DNA from: Syntrophobacterales bacterium
GTDB lineage: Bacteria; Desulfobacterota; Desulfobaccia; Desulfobaccales; 0-14-0-80-60-11
Assembly (NCBI GenBank): GCA_023229795.1
Contig: JALNYP010000072.1
Location: 1 to 17,870, forward strand
DNA length: 17,870 nt
Direction: 5' to 3'
The position numbers and the translations under genes are program-made. The notes beneath the pieces were generated by a model, which searched no databases, was not told where the DNA came from, and saw only the letters and a program-made list of their open reading frames with translations. Below, piece after piece: positions 8,433-15,449 of this stretch; positions within the stretch are counted from its first letter, which is position 1, and each line of letters opens with the position of its first letter.

Positions 8433-9087
8433 AGCCTACTCCCCGGATAGTGTGGATCAGCTTGGCCTCAATATCCCGGTCCACTTTGGTGCGCAACCGG
8501 CAAACGAGCACATCTACAACATTCGTTTGGGGATCGAAGCTGTAATCCCAGACATGCTCCAGGATCATGGTCTTGGAAACCACCCGGCCCGCCTGACGCA
8601 GCAAGTATTCCAACAGGGCGAACTCCCGGGGTTGCAGATCGATCTTCTCGCCGCGGCGGCTTACTTCCCGGGATAAAAGGTCCATGACCAACTCTCCTGC
8701 CACTAAACGGGTGGGATGGGCAGTACTGCTCCCTCGGCGAATCAAAGCCTGCACCCGGGCCAGGAGTTCGGCAAAGGAAAATGGTTTTACCAAATAGTCG
8801 TCGCTGCCGGTCTGGAGCCCCTTGATGCGATCAGCCACGCTCCGCCTGGCACTGAGAATAATCACCGGAGTATCTTTTTGTTGCCGCCGCAGCTCTTCAA
8901 TGAGACTCAAACCATCCAATTTGGGGAGCATGAGATCGATAATGGCGGCATCATAGGCCTCGGTCAGGGCCCGGTGCAAGCCGTCTTCACCATCGGCGGC
9001 ATGATCCACGGCAAAGCCGGCCTGTTCCAACCCCTTAATGACAAAGGAAGCGATCTTAGCATCATCTTCCACCACCAACAGCCGCAT
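8413..9087 (-). CDS. OmpR-family DNA-binding response regulator
   Basis: A 224-residue two-domain regulator. The receiver domain (1-115) has the acidic pair in VVEDD, phosphoacceptor D51 (IIDLMLPKLDG), the switch serine in IILSA and K101 (DDYLVKPF). The winged-helix output domain (about 125-222) contains LQPREFALLEYLLRQAG, VWDYSF and the recognition-helix segment TNVVDVLVCRLRTKVD. The start is taken at ATG 9087, where MRLLVVEDD begins and GGAG lies 10 nt upstream; a start at 9129 would add 14 residues with no family match. It is first in the six-gene block and overlaps the kinase gene. It probably activates its own operon through the direct repeat at 9212-9227. Confidence 0.94.
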   Translation of the reverse strand: MRLLVVEDDAKIASFVIKGLEQAGFAVDHAADGEDGLHRALTEAYDAAIIDLMLPKLDGLSLIEELRRQQKDTPVIILSARRSVADRIKGLQTGSDDYLVKPFSFAELLARVQALIRRGSSTAHPTRLVAGELVMDLLSREVSRRGEKIDLQPREFALLEYLLRQAGRVVSKTMILEHVWDYSFDPQTNVVDVLVCRLRTKVDRDIEAKLIHTIRGVGYVLRIS

Positions 9088-9203
9088 CGATAAATTTCTC
9101 CGTAAAAAGATCAGGCAGCGGGCCTCCACATCGAAAGACAGAGACCGGTCATTTCGGCCTAAGCGCCAATACCAGCCGCTCTCATCATGCCTGTCCTCTT
9201 TCC

Positions 9204-9227
9204 ATTATATCCAAAATGCCTCAAAAT
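9204..9227 (-). promoter_or_regulatory. Candidate regulator-operon promoter with OmpR-type tandem half-sites
   Basis: On the minus strand a perfect TATAAT (9209-9204) is preceded by two ATTTTG half-sites (9227-9222 and 9217-9212) with a 10-bp period. No good -35 box is found at 16-18 nt. A strong -10, no -35, and one-helical-turn direct repeats over the -35 region is the usual layout for OmpR/PhoB-class activation. Predicted transcription would begin near 9197, leaving a leader of about 110 nt before the regulator ATG. Confidence 0.55.
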
Positions 9228-9280
9228 ATCTTGTGAATGGCAGGGTCTGCCAATAGCGGCAATAATTTACAGATCACCCG

Positions 9281-9307
9281 CATTGGCCAGAATAGGCTGT
9301 GCCAATG
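9281..9307. repeat. Perfect 7-bp inverted repeat
   Basis: CATTGGC (9281-9287) and GCCAATG (9301-9307) are exact reverse complements separated by 13 bp. The arms start 20 bp apart, about two helical turns, as expected of a dimeric protein site. A related GCCAAT occurs at 9249-9254. Function unknown. Confidence 0.4.
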
Positions 9308-9526
9308 CTGCTCCTGTTCCGGAACTCGGAGAGTGTTCATATGTTCATATCTGCTCTCTATATCCGAACCTCATTCAGGCCAAAAGGTATTTCGATAGCG
9401 AGATCATAACTGTCTTTCAAACTCTGCCCTTATTTTTTGTTTTCAGTCAGATTCGTTGATTCTCAGGGCCAGCCCATAGGGATTTTTTGATGGCTTGAAG
9501 ATGATTAAAAGCATGATTCCTCCTAT

Positions 9527-9556
9527 GCGGCGGGAATATTCTTTTCTACCCGCCGC
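9527..9556. repeat. Perfect 8-bp GC inverted repeat (stem-loop)
   Basis: GCGGCGGG (9527-9534) and CCCGCCGC (9549-9556) flank a 14-nt AT-rich loop. The stem is very stable, but no T-run follows on either strand, so it is not a standard intrinsic terminator. It lies between two divergent transcription units and could be a leader structure or a remnant of an upstream transcript end. Confidence 0.45.
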
Positions 9557-9814
9557 CGACAGGGTTGATCGGTTGTAGAGCCGGAGCCCCGGGTCCTTTT
9601 GAAATTCCTTTTATCTTACCCCAGGTTGCCTGGACTTAGTTCCCGCTGCCAGAACCGGCTCATTCAAAATTTCAACGGCGCCCTCATCCGCATCAAGCCT
9701 GTCATCGTCTTTTACCTGGCAACACTGGATTTTTCCGTGGACCGTGCTGGGGCCAGGCCTTTAACCGAAGCTGCACCCGCCCTTAGCCTTGAGAGTCAGG
9801 AGAGCAACGTTTTA

Positions 9815-9859
9815 TCGAAAAAACCGTTTTTGAGTCGTTTTTCGAAAGTCCGGTACTAT
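9815..9859 (+). promoter_or_regulatory. Candidate promoter and operator of the nuclease-relaxase unit
   Basis: TTGAGT (9830-9835) and TACTAT (9854-9859), 18 bp apart, each match the sigma-70 consensus at four of six positions. An exact 8-bp inverted repeat, TCGAAAAA (9815-9822) against TTTTTCGA (9838-9845), straddles the -35 element, and CGTTTT occurs three times across 9808-9842. A repressor site overlapping the promoter is a reasonable inference. Confidence 0.35.
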
Positions 9860-9889
9860 TTTCCCCTTGTTATTCTCATGGCAAAAAGA

Positions 9890-9922
9890 GCAGGAACTCT
9901 CCCACATGGAGAAAATTCCTGC
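9890..9922 (+). promoter_or_regulatory. Leader hairpin directly before the nuclease ribosome site
   Basis: GCAGGAA (9890-9896) pairs perfectly with TTCCTGC (9916-9922). Inside, CTCC can pair with GGAG across CACAT. The hairpin ends four bases before AGGAGG (9926-9931), the Shine-Dalgarno of the nuclease gene, so it could influence translation or message stability. Confidence 0.4.
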
Positions 9923-9937
9923 GTTAGGAGGATGGCG

Positions 9938-10409
9938 GTGCGCAAAACAAGTTTTTTGCCTGCAATTCCGGTTCTGCTCCTGGTCTTTCCCGGCTGGGCG
10001 GAGACCTTTTCCGGCAAAGTCGTAGCCGTAACCGACGGCGACACCATCAAGGTGATGAATCAGGGACAAGCGGCAAGGGTGCGCCTGCAAGGAATTGACT
10101 GCCCGGAAAAACATCAGGCCTTCGGCAAGAAGGCCAAGCAGTTTACTGCACTGGCATGGTCATGAGCAAGGAAGTGACCGTAGTAGCCCAGAAAAAGGAC
10201 CGCTACGGCCGGACCTTGGGTTACGTGATCCTGCCGGATGGCCGGAACCTTAACCGGGAGTTGGTCCAGGCGGGATATGCCTGGTGGTATCGGCAATTTT
10301 CCTCGGACAGCAGTTTGGGGAGCTGGCAACCGAGGCCCGGGCAACTCGGCGCGGCCTGTGGCGGGACCCGCATCCGGTGCCGCCCTGGGAATTTAGAAAG
10401 ACCAGATAG
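9938..10409 (+). pseudogene. Secreted staphylococcal-nuclease-like (SNase) protein, two frameshifts
   Basis: The three pieces, read in three successive frames, together make a complete thermonuclease-type nuclease (calcium-dependent phosphodiesterase fold) of about 155 residues. Piece 1 starts at GTG 9938, six nt after AGGAGG (an ATG at 9932 touches the ribosome site), with signal peptide RKTSFLPAIPVLLLVFPGWA, then VTDGDTIKV and VRLQGIDCPE. Piece 2 resumes near 10153 one frame back (SKEVTVVAQKKDRYGRTLGY, NRELVQAGYAWWY), including the DRYGR arginine region. Piece 3 resumes near 10317 (GELATEARATRRGLWRDP, then PVPPWEFRK) and ends at TAG 10407-10409. Each shift is repaired by one added base; the second lies in a GGGG run, where a lost G is a common sequencing error. 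Either a recent pseudogene or an intact gene with two base-calling errors. Confidence 0.85.
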
Positions 10410-10418
10410 GGGAACGAT

Positions 10419-13121
10419 ATGTTTTGGCTGAAGTGGATCTCTTATTATTTTAACGCGCTGTTAATTATGCTGGCAATAGCTGGCCTCACGGGATTCATAT
10501 GGCTAAAAAGGAGGCAAAATAAGATTCGCTATCGCAACTTGTTTCATAAGCTCGTGAACCAACCGGAGTTGAAGCAGGAGGCCGGGGTGAAATATCCTCC
10601 GGTGGCGCAGGGGATAGAAGTAAAGTCCCTGGAAGAGATATTGGGGCCGCAAATAGAGCTTATAAAGCTAATCGAAATGGTGACAGAAACGGCAAACGTC
10701 TTCGACAACCGTTACTGGCCCGCCATTGAGCGGTATGCCATGACCGTGCATTTGTTACCTGCCAGTGAATCCGACCATCACTGCGCACCCGGAGGATTGT
10801 TGCGTCACGGGTTGGAGGTGGGTTTCTACACTATGCAGGCTGCCGAGGGCGGGCTGTATGGCAAAGACATGGAGACCCAAGTGCGCCAGGCCAGCCGGGA
10901 ACGCTGGCTGTTCGCCTGTTTTCTAGCGGGCTTGTGCCATGATCTGGGGAAAGCGGCGTCAGACGTTCGCGTGACTACGGACACTGGCCAGACCTGGCCG
11001 GCTCAAACCACGAGATTGAGTGAATGGGCCGAGAAGGTCGGGGTGAAAAAGTATTATGTGGATTGGGAAGACGACAGGCACAAGGTGCACGAAAGTTTTA
11101 CCCAGGTCATGCTGAGCAAGGTATTGACTGATGGAGACCGGAATTACATCGGCGAGATAGACAAGAGGCTATTGCAGGAAATGGTGATGGCGCTTACACC
11201 GTCTTCAGGCTCGACCGCGCCCTCAATGCGCCCGTACAACATCAGAGACATGGTGCAGAAAGCGGACATCCGTTGCGTACGGGAAGACAAAAAGCAGTCG
11301 CGCACCCCCGCGGACCTGGGAATAGAAACGCGGACGCCGATGGCCCGGCATTATACGGAAGGGATGCAGCAACTGTTTAAAGAAGGAAAATGGCAAATTA
11401 ACCAGTCTGGCGGGGGTGTCTGGGTGCTGGGACCGGGCCAGGACTTATATCTGGCATGGCCTCGTTGCGGCATGGAACTTTACGATTATTTGGTGGGGCA
11501 AGGGATTCAAGGTGTCCCAAAGGCACCTGAGGTAATTGCTGAGACATTGGCGGGGCGCCAGGTGGTCCTGCCGGCGCCGGATGGCGGCTATTATTGGCGC
11601 ATCAAAGCGGGGGACCTGGACGGGGCACCGATGACGGCGGTGCGGCTGGAGCCTCAATGGGGCAGACACATGGCAGGCCTGTTGCCGCCGGGCCTGAGCG
11701 GCTATGTGGAGTCTGATGAAGGGGGATCGTTGTCTTGGTCGTATGTGGAAGCGGGGAACGGCCAGGATGGGGCCCCTGTATATTCTTCCGCACAGGTTAT
11801 TCCATTACGGCAAAGCCATGAGATGAGGGTGGTGACACCGCCGGAAGAAATAAAAATAAATGATCTTGATGGGATCATTGAGGAACCCGTGTTGGACAAT
11901 CCCTGCCCTGAGCCGGGAAACTCGATGCCTTATACTCAGGCGCCGGTTGAAGCTGGCGGTTGGTGGGGCATTCTCAGAGCAGTTGTTTTGAATCTATGTC
12001 TGGTGTCTATGATAGCTATCGCTCTTCTGCTCTATATGAAAAACCAGGTTGATCCGGAGGTTTCCTATAAATTAGCTTTCTGGATGATGATGGGCCACGC
12101 CATGGATACCGGATTATTCGTCAAGATCCTCTTCTTGGGGCTGATGGGTCTCGGAATCGTATTTTATTTTAGGAGATCCATGCAGAAAGTGAAGCAAGAG
12201 GAGCAAAAAGCCGGGGAGATCATAGCGGAGGCGCAAGAGATCCTGAACATAGCCAATCAGGACGCCATGGACATCGTGGCCGGCGCCGGAAGGGAATCAG
12301 GGCAGATCAAGAGGAAAGCCAAGGAGGAGGCCGCTGAAATCCGGATAAATGCAGAAGAAGAGGCCTCGGCGGTCCTGGAACTGGCTAATCGCGAAGCCAC
12401 AGAGATTATTGAACAAGCCAAGAAAAAAGCAAAGGAAACAATGGACAATTTTTGGCTGCTGTTGCAGGCAAAGGCCAGGGATATGGGCATTTCTTCCCAG
12501 GATTTGCAGGGGCTGGTGAAAATTCTACAAACAGCCAAGGAGGAGGCCGCAGCTATAATGGCGCAAGCTCAGGTCAAAGCCCAGGAGGCGGCGGAGGAGA
12601 TTATAGCCCAGGCTCAGCAGGCGGCGGAAGAGATTTTAGAGCAAGCCAAGGCTCAGGCCCAGAAGGAATCTCAAGAGGTACTGCATAAGGCCAGAGTGCA
12701 GGCTGCTGATATTCTGCTGGGTCAGGTCCAGGTTCTAGGGCCCGAGGGGGAGCATGGGAAGGACGCCCAAATGCAGGATGCCCAGCACGCCCGCCAGGAG
12801 GGTGGAGAGATTGTAGCCCAACCTCAGGAGCAGGGCCAGATTATCGATGGCCAATCCATCAAGAATGACTCGCCGGTAGATGAACTTCCCCCGGAGAGGG
12901 ATATGGATGATCCCCAGTCAGCCGATCAAGTGGAAGCCTTGCAAGGAAAGATACATGGGATACTAACTGCCCAGCCAGAAATGAAAAAACGTGATTTGGA
13001 ACGGAGAGGCAGTAAATTCCGTTATGATCTCTTTTGGGAATTGGCCATTAACAACCTGTTGACGGAAGGGAAGATCGTGTACGATCCCGATACCATGACC
13101 TACAGGTGTCAGCATGAATAA
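10419..13121 (+). CDS. MobH/TraI-type HD relaxase-like protein with membrane anchors and long coiled coil
   Basis: A 900-residue protein, ATG with AGGGGA 7 nt upstream and nine bases after the nuclease stop. Residues 11-30 form a TM helix. Residues about 70-310 match the TraI_2/MobH relaxase-type HD domain: LLPASESDHH (113-120), GGLLRHGLEV (125-134) and CHDLGK (173-178, with H174-D175). Residues 320-440 (GGGVWVLGPGQDLYLAWP, then MELYDYLV) resemble the accompanying TraI_2 C-terminal winged domain. Two more TM helices follow (about 518-540 and 563-584), then a roughly 150-residue Ala/Glu/Gln coiled coil (590-740) with 11-residue periodicity, an acidic linker, and a compact C-terminal domain (841-900). 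MobH enzymes start transfer of conjugative elements; most lack the added coiled-coil part. No coupling protein or mating-pair genes lie in the window, so transfer activity is unproven. Confidence 0.78.
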   Translation: MFWLKWISYYFNALLIMLAIAGLTGFIWLKRRQNKIRYRNLFHKLVNQPELKQEAGVKYPPVAQGIEVKSLEEILGPQIELIKLIEMVTETANVFDNRYWPAIERYAMTVHLLPASESDHHCAPGGLLRHGLEVGFYTMQAAEGGLYGKDMETQVRQASRERWLFACFLAGLCHDLGKAASDVRVTTDTGQTWPAQTTRLSEWAEKVGVKKYYVDWEDDRHKVHESFTQVMLSKVLTDGDRNYIGEIDKRLLQEMVMALTPSSGSTAPSMRPYNIRDMVQKADIRCVREDKKQSRTPADLGIETRTPMARHYTEGMQQLFKEGKWQINQSGGGVWVLGPGQDLYLAWPRCGMELYDYLVGQGIQGVPKAPEVIAETLAGRQVVLPAPDGGYYWRIKAGDLDGAPMTAVRLEPQWGRHMAGLLPPGLSGYVESDEGGSLSWSYVEAGNGQDGAPVYSSAQVIPLRQSHEMRVVTPPEEIKINDLDGIIEEPVLDNPCPEPGNSMPYTQAPVEAGGWWGILRAVVLNLCLVSMIAIALLLYMKNQVDPEVSYKLAFWMMMGHAMDTGLFVKILFLGLMGLGIVFYFRRSMQKVKQEEQKAGEIIAEAQEILNIANQDAMDIVAGAGRESGQIKRKAKEEAAEIRINAEEEASAVLELANREATEIIEQAKKKAKETMDNFWLLLQAKARDMGISSQDLQGLVKILQTAKEEAAAIMAQAQVKAQEAAEEIIAQAQQAAEEILEQAKAQAQKESQEVLHKARVQAADILLGQVQVLGPEGEHGKDAQMQDAQHARQEGGEIVAQPQEQGQIIDGQSIKNDSPVDELPPERDMDDPQSADQVEALQGKIHGILTAQPEMKKRDLERRGSKFRYDLFWELAINNLLTEGKIVYDPDTMTYRCQHE
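12317..12550 (+). repeat. Internal duplication inside the coiled-coil coding region
   Basis: The 18-base string AGCCAAGGAGGAGGCCGC occurs exactly at 12317-12334 and again at 12533-12550. Downstream, EEIIAQAQQAA is followed directly by EEILEQAKAQA, an 11-residue (33-bp) tandem repeat, with a decayed further copy near 12797 (GEIVAQPQ). The coiled coil therefore appears to have grown by repeat expansion. Confidence 0.65.
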
Positions 13122-13220
13122 TATCAACAGGTTAGGAAAACTGTCAGCAAAATAGTGCTGACAGTTCTTTAAATTCAGCATGTGTCAGCATGAATAATAT
13201 TAATAAGTTAGCCGATTACC
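13106..13220 (+). repeat. Long direct repeat, copy A (begins inside the relaxase 3' end)
   Basis: This block comprises GTGTCAGCATGAATAATATC..GTTA, then the hairpin 13141-13164, then GTGTCAGCATGAATAATATT..GTTAGCCGATTACC. It aligns along its whole length with copy B at 13373-13490. The unit GTGTCAGCATGAAT appears twice within it (13106 and 13182). The relaxase's last codons and stop (TAA 13119-13121) lie in the first unit, and the same stop is preserved in the second. Confidence 0.8.
13141..13170 (+). terminator. Rho-independent terminator of the relaxase transcript
   Basis: CTGTCAGCA (13141-13149) and TGCTGACAG (13156-13164) form a perfect 9-bp stem with a 6-nt loop, followed by TTCTTT and preceded by GAAAA. 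It begins 20 bp after the relaxase stop. The A-tract on the other side could allow function in both directions. The same hairpin motif recurs in copy B at 13408-13430. Confidence 0.65.
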
Positions 13221-13276
13221 CCCTGGCTGCCTTTGGTGACATTAAAAGGTCCCCAAAAAGATCACTTGTAAGCGGC

Positions 13277-13297
13277 GTATCCCTAATTTTAGGATAC
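13277..13297. repeat. Inverted repeat between the two long repeat copies
   Basis: GTATCC (13277-13282) and GGATAC (13292-13297) pair, and CCTAA/TTAGG extends the stem inward to a TT loop with one bulged C. Could be an operator or cruciform. No T-run follows. Confidence 0.35.
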
Positions 13298-13372
13298 TCA
13301 ATTCTTCAAAATCCAAGGAAATTGGGTTGAACAAAGGCCAAAAGTGGGAGTTTTTAATAAATTTTGCAACAT

Positions 13373-13490
13373 GTGTCAACATTAGATATTTCAATATGTT
13401 ATGAAATCTGTCACCAAATGATGCTGACAGGTGGTTGGGTTGTCAGCAGGTGTCAGCATGAATGATATCAATAACTTAACCGAATTTACC
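13373..13490 (+). repeat. Long direct repeat, copy B
   Basis: Second, slightly diverged copy of the block at 13106-13220. It has GTGTCAACATT near its start (13373), an imperfect hairpin CTGTCACCA (13408-13416) with TGCTGACAG (13422-13430), a TGTCAGCA at 13441, then GTGTCAGCATGAATGATATC (13450) running into AACTTAACCGAATTTACC. Copy starts are 267 bp apart. The hairpin and the 13450 unit are the best conserved parts. Confidence 0.75.
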
Positions 13491-13748
13491 ATACACCTCC
13501 ACTCTGGAGCCACATCCCACGCTCAAGCCCTTCATTCAGCTGCCAATATTTTACAAAATTATAAAAATACCCTCAATTTAGCTTAAAATCGCCAATCTTG
13601 TTGATAATAATTGATATATAGCTTTTCTTGTATATTTTAACAGGCACCAAAGATGATTCGCGCCAGAGATACTTTGCAAAGATAAGAATTAACAAAGGGC
13701 TGGCATAATTTTCATCAGAAATCAGTGAGGCCCCCAACTTGAAACCTC
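13491..13748. other. AT-rich gene-free stretch
   Basis: Markedly richer in A and T than both flanks, with runs such as ATATTTTACAAAATTATAAA near 13541. No gene is supported; a 91-codon minus-strand frame across 13573-13848 has no ribosome site and reads the short cores in different frames. The composition and the repeats on both sides would suit a replication, transfer or recombination region, but nothing proves it. Confidence 0.5.
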
Positions 13749-14030
13749 CCCTGGTCTTAAAAAGATCAGGCACAAGAAACCGTTCCTTGAGCCGAGGTGT
13801 TCTGGGGGCTGCTTCGGGCCCCCCTGGTCTTAAGAAGGCAGCCGTCATAGTCTGAAGTCTTGAGAAGGAGTAGATGGACTAACCAAGAATTCAGATCCCT
13901 TGGTCTTAAAAGAGATCACTTTTGAACCAGGGGGTAATGGTTAACCAAAGGTGATGGATACTGCCACTGCCCTTGGTCTTAAAAAGACCTGCCGCATCAG
14001 GGCATGTTTTTGGGGTGAGGGGTGGGTAGA
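13749..14030. repeat. Four regularly spaced CCCTTGGTCTTAA cores (period 73-75 bp)
   Basis: Cores begin at 13749 (CCCTGGTCTTAAAAAGA), 13822 (CCCTGGTCTTAAGAAG), 13897 (CCCTTGGTCTTAAAAGA) and 13970 (CCCTTGGTCTTAAAAAGA); a fifth is at 15962 beyond the intron. Spacings are 73, 75 and 73 bp. Sequence between cores is not conserved, yet several units can fold using the core as one arm: AACCAAG (13881) with CTTGGT (13900), ACCAAAGG (13944) with CCTTGGT (13971), and GGGGGC (13804-13809) with GCCCCC (13818-13823). In the fourth core GGTCTT and AAGACC also form a hairpin. No cas genes are present. Nature unknown. Confidence 0.7.
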
Positions 14031-14035
14031 GTCAA

Positions 14036-14073
14036 GGTTGGGCGCGGTGGCCAATCAGCTCCGTTTCCCAACC
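14036..14073 (-). ncRNA. Group II intron domain VI
   Basis: GGTTGGG and CCCAACC form a perfect 7-bp stem closing a 24-nt apical region just downstream of domain V. The branch-point adenosine cannot be assigned by eye, because the basal stem pairs without an obvious bulge. Confidence 0.55.
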
Positions 14074-14082
14074 CCGCTCATC

Positions 14083-14115
14083 GAACCGTGCATGCGGATT
14101 TCCCGCACACGGCTC
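14083..14115 (-). ncRNA. Group II intron domain V (catalytic hairpin)
   Basis: A 33-nt hairpin. The lower stem GAGCCGTG pairs with CACGGTTC (one G-U), then comes the two-to-three-base bulge, then an upper stem GCGG capped by a GAAA-type loop. The catalytic AGC triad is at the 5' side. This matches the near-universal domain V fold and size. Confidence 0.88.
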
Positions 14116-14126
14116 TCCGACTGGAT

Positions 14127-15449
14127 TCATCCCATGGCACACGGCGGCGGGCCCAGACGAACCCGGCGCAATCGCAAAATCCCGAGTTCACCGAACACCG
14201 TATTCGCAGGAAAACGGCGGGTGCCGCGCGTCGGCACCTTATGACGCCGCCTCAGGAAATGGAGTACGCGCTCATAGACGTAATTATCAAGTGCCCGATA
14301 AGCCGGCAGCCGGGTCCCATAGCTAAAGTAGCCTGACCAGCCCCGCAGCAAGGCGTTTAGCCGATCCCGTACCTCCGGCCAAGCACCAACATTGCGGGGG
14401 GTCAGGATGGCTCGCACCTTCTGCTTCAGGCGGGCAAGGCTCTTCCGAGACGGACTCGCACCCAGATACCACTGGCCGTTCTTACGAAAACGATGCGGCC
14501 CAAAGGTATAGCCCAGAAAGTCAAATTGCTCCTCTCTGGCTCTTCGGATGCTAGTCTTGGCTTCGTTCAGGGAAAGACCCAAACGGGTCATCACCTGTCG
14601 GGTCCAGGCCAGGGCTTCCCTGGCCTGGTGACGACTCAGGATGACAAAGTCATCCGCGTAGGAGACCACACAGGCTTCCAACTTTTCCCCCATCCGGCTC
14701 AGACGCCAGTATTTCAAGAAGCGGTTCAGGTACAGATTAGCCAGCAGCGGACTAACCACCCCACCTTGGGGAGTGCCGCACTTGCTCCGCTTGCCACCTG
14801 TCAGGCGCCGCCGCCCCTGATCATCCACTTCCTCCACCGGGGTCTTCAGCCACATCTTGATCAGGGCCAAAACGTGGCGATCACTGATGCGCCGGGCTAC
14901 CGACTGCATCAGTTCCCGGTGGGGAATGGTGTCGAAGTAACGGGACAGATCAGCGTCCACCACTTCGTTGTAACCCTGGCAGAGACGGGCATGCACTTCT
15001 TTGAGAGCGTCCTGGGCGCTGCGCTGCGGCCGATATCCATAGGCCGCAGGCTCCAAGTCCGCCTCAAGGATCGGCTCGATAATCAACTTCACCGCGGTTT
15101 GCACCACCCGGTCCCGAATAGTGGGAATGCCCAGTGGTCTTTCGCCGCCCCCGGGCTTAGGGATCGATACCCGACTTACGGGTTGTGGCTTATACGTCTT
15201 GGTACGCAGTTCTTTCCTGAGGCCGGACAGCCACTCCTCCAACCCCGCCGCCTCGATCATCTCGAAGGTCTGTCCATCCACTCCCGGAGCGCCGTGATTG
15301 GCCCGCGCTAGTCGGTAGGCATGGGACAGCACATCTTCCCGATAGACCTTGTCGTAAAGCTGGTAGAAGCGGAAATCCGGCTCCGCCTTCGCCTTGAGAT
15401 AGAGCTTCCTCTGAAGTCTCCGGATATTTTCGGGTGTTGTCAGACTCAT
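14127..15449 (-). CDS. ltrA: Group II intron reverse transcriptase/maturase (no endonuclease domain)
   Basis: A 440-residue intron-encoded protein, starting at ATG 15449 with AGGTGA six nt upstream (a TTG at 15455 is less likely). Reverse-transcriptase blocks run in order: HGAPGVDGQTF (about 52-62), SIPKPGGGERPLGIPTIRDR (95-114), VVDADLSRYFDTI (163-175), CGTPQGGVVSPLLANLYLN (224-242), the catalytic YADD (264-267) and LGLSLNEAKT (290-299). The maturase X domain follows (about 365-400, GWSGYFSYG), then a basic tail HKVPTRGTRRF. The protein ends 12 nt before the start of domain V, with no HNH endonuclease, so it must use nicks or replication forks for retrohoming. It both assists splicing and copies the intron RNA. 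All motifs look intact, so the intron may still be active. Confidence 0.94.
   Translation of the reverse strand: MSLTTPENIRRLQRKLYLKAKAEPDFRFYQLYDKVYREDVLSHAYRLARANHGAPGVDGQTFEMIEAAGLEEWLSGLRKELRTKTYKPQPVSRVSIPKPGGGERPLGIPTIRDRVVQTAVKLIIEPILEADLEPAAYGYRPQRSAQDALKEVHARLCQGYNEVVDADLSRYFDTIPHRELMQSVARRISDRHVLALIKMWLKTPVEEVDDQGRRRLTGGKRSKCGTPQGGVVSPLLANLYLNRFLKYWRLSRMGEKLEACVVSYADDFVILSRHQAREALAWTRQVMTRLGLSLNEAKTSIRRAREEQFDFLGYTFGPHRFRKNGQWYLGASPSRKSLARLKQKVRAILTPRNVGAWPEVRDRLNALLRGWSGYFSYGTRLPAYRALDNYVYERVLHFLRRRHKVPTRGTRRFPANTVFGELGILRLRRVRLGPPPCAMG

Larger units (their letters stand above)
9228..9814. other. Gene-free divergent region between the TCS operon and the nuclease gene
   Basis: No convincing coding frame. 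Open frames here lack ribosome sites and resemble no family I know. Visible structure: an 8-bp tandem duplication (GTTCATAT twice, 9338-9353) and two perfect inverted repeats listed separately (9281-9307, 9527-9556). Confidence 0.6.

Noticed and set aside
9599..9931. N-terminal extension of the nuclease frame
   Set aside because: The frame is open upstream but contains the promoter candidate, the leader hairpin and the ribosome site. The signal peptide starts at 9938, so the extension is noncoding.
9938..10409. Programmed frameshifting of the nuclease
   Set aside because: Two separate shifts without recognisable slippery heptamers or downstream pseudoknots. Mutation or sequencing error is simpler.
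13573..13848. Small 91-residue minus-strand gene in the repeat zone
   Set aside because: Low-complexity product, no ribosome site, and the short repeat cores fall in different frames. Not supported as coding.
14493..15311. 272-codon plus-strand open frame antisense to the maturase
   Set aside because: It mirrors the highly constrained maturase gene, has no family resemblance and no convincing ribosome site. It is a shadow frame.
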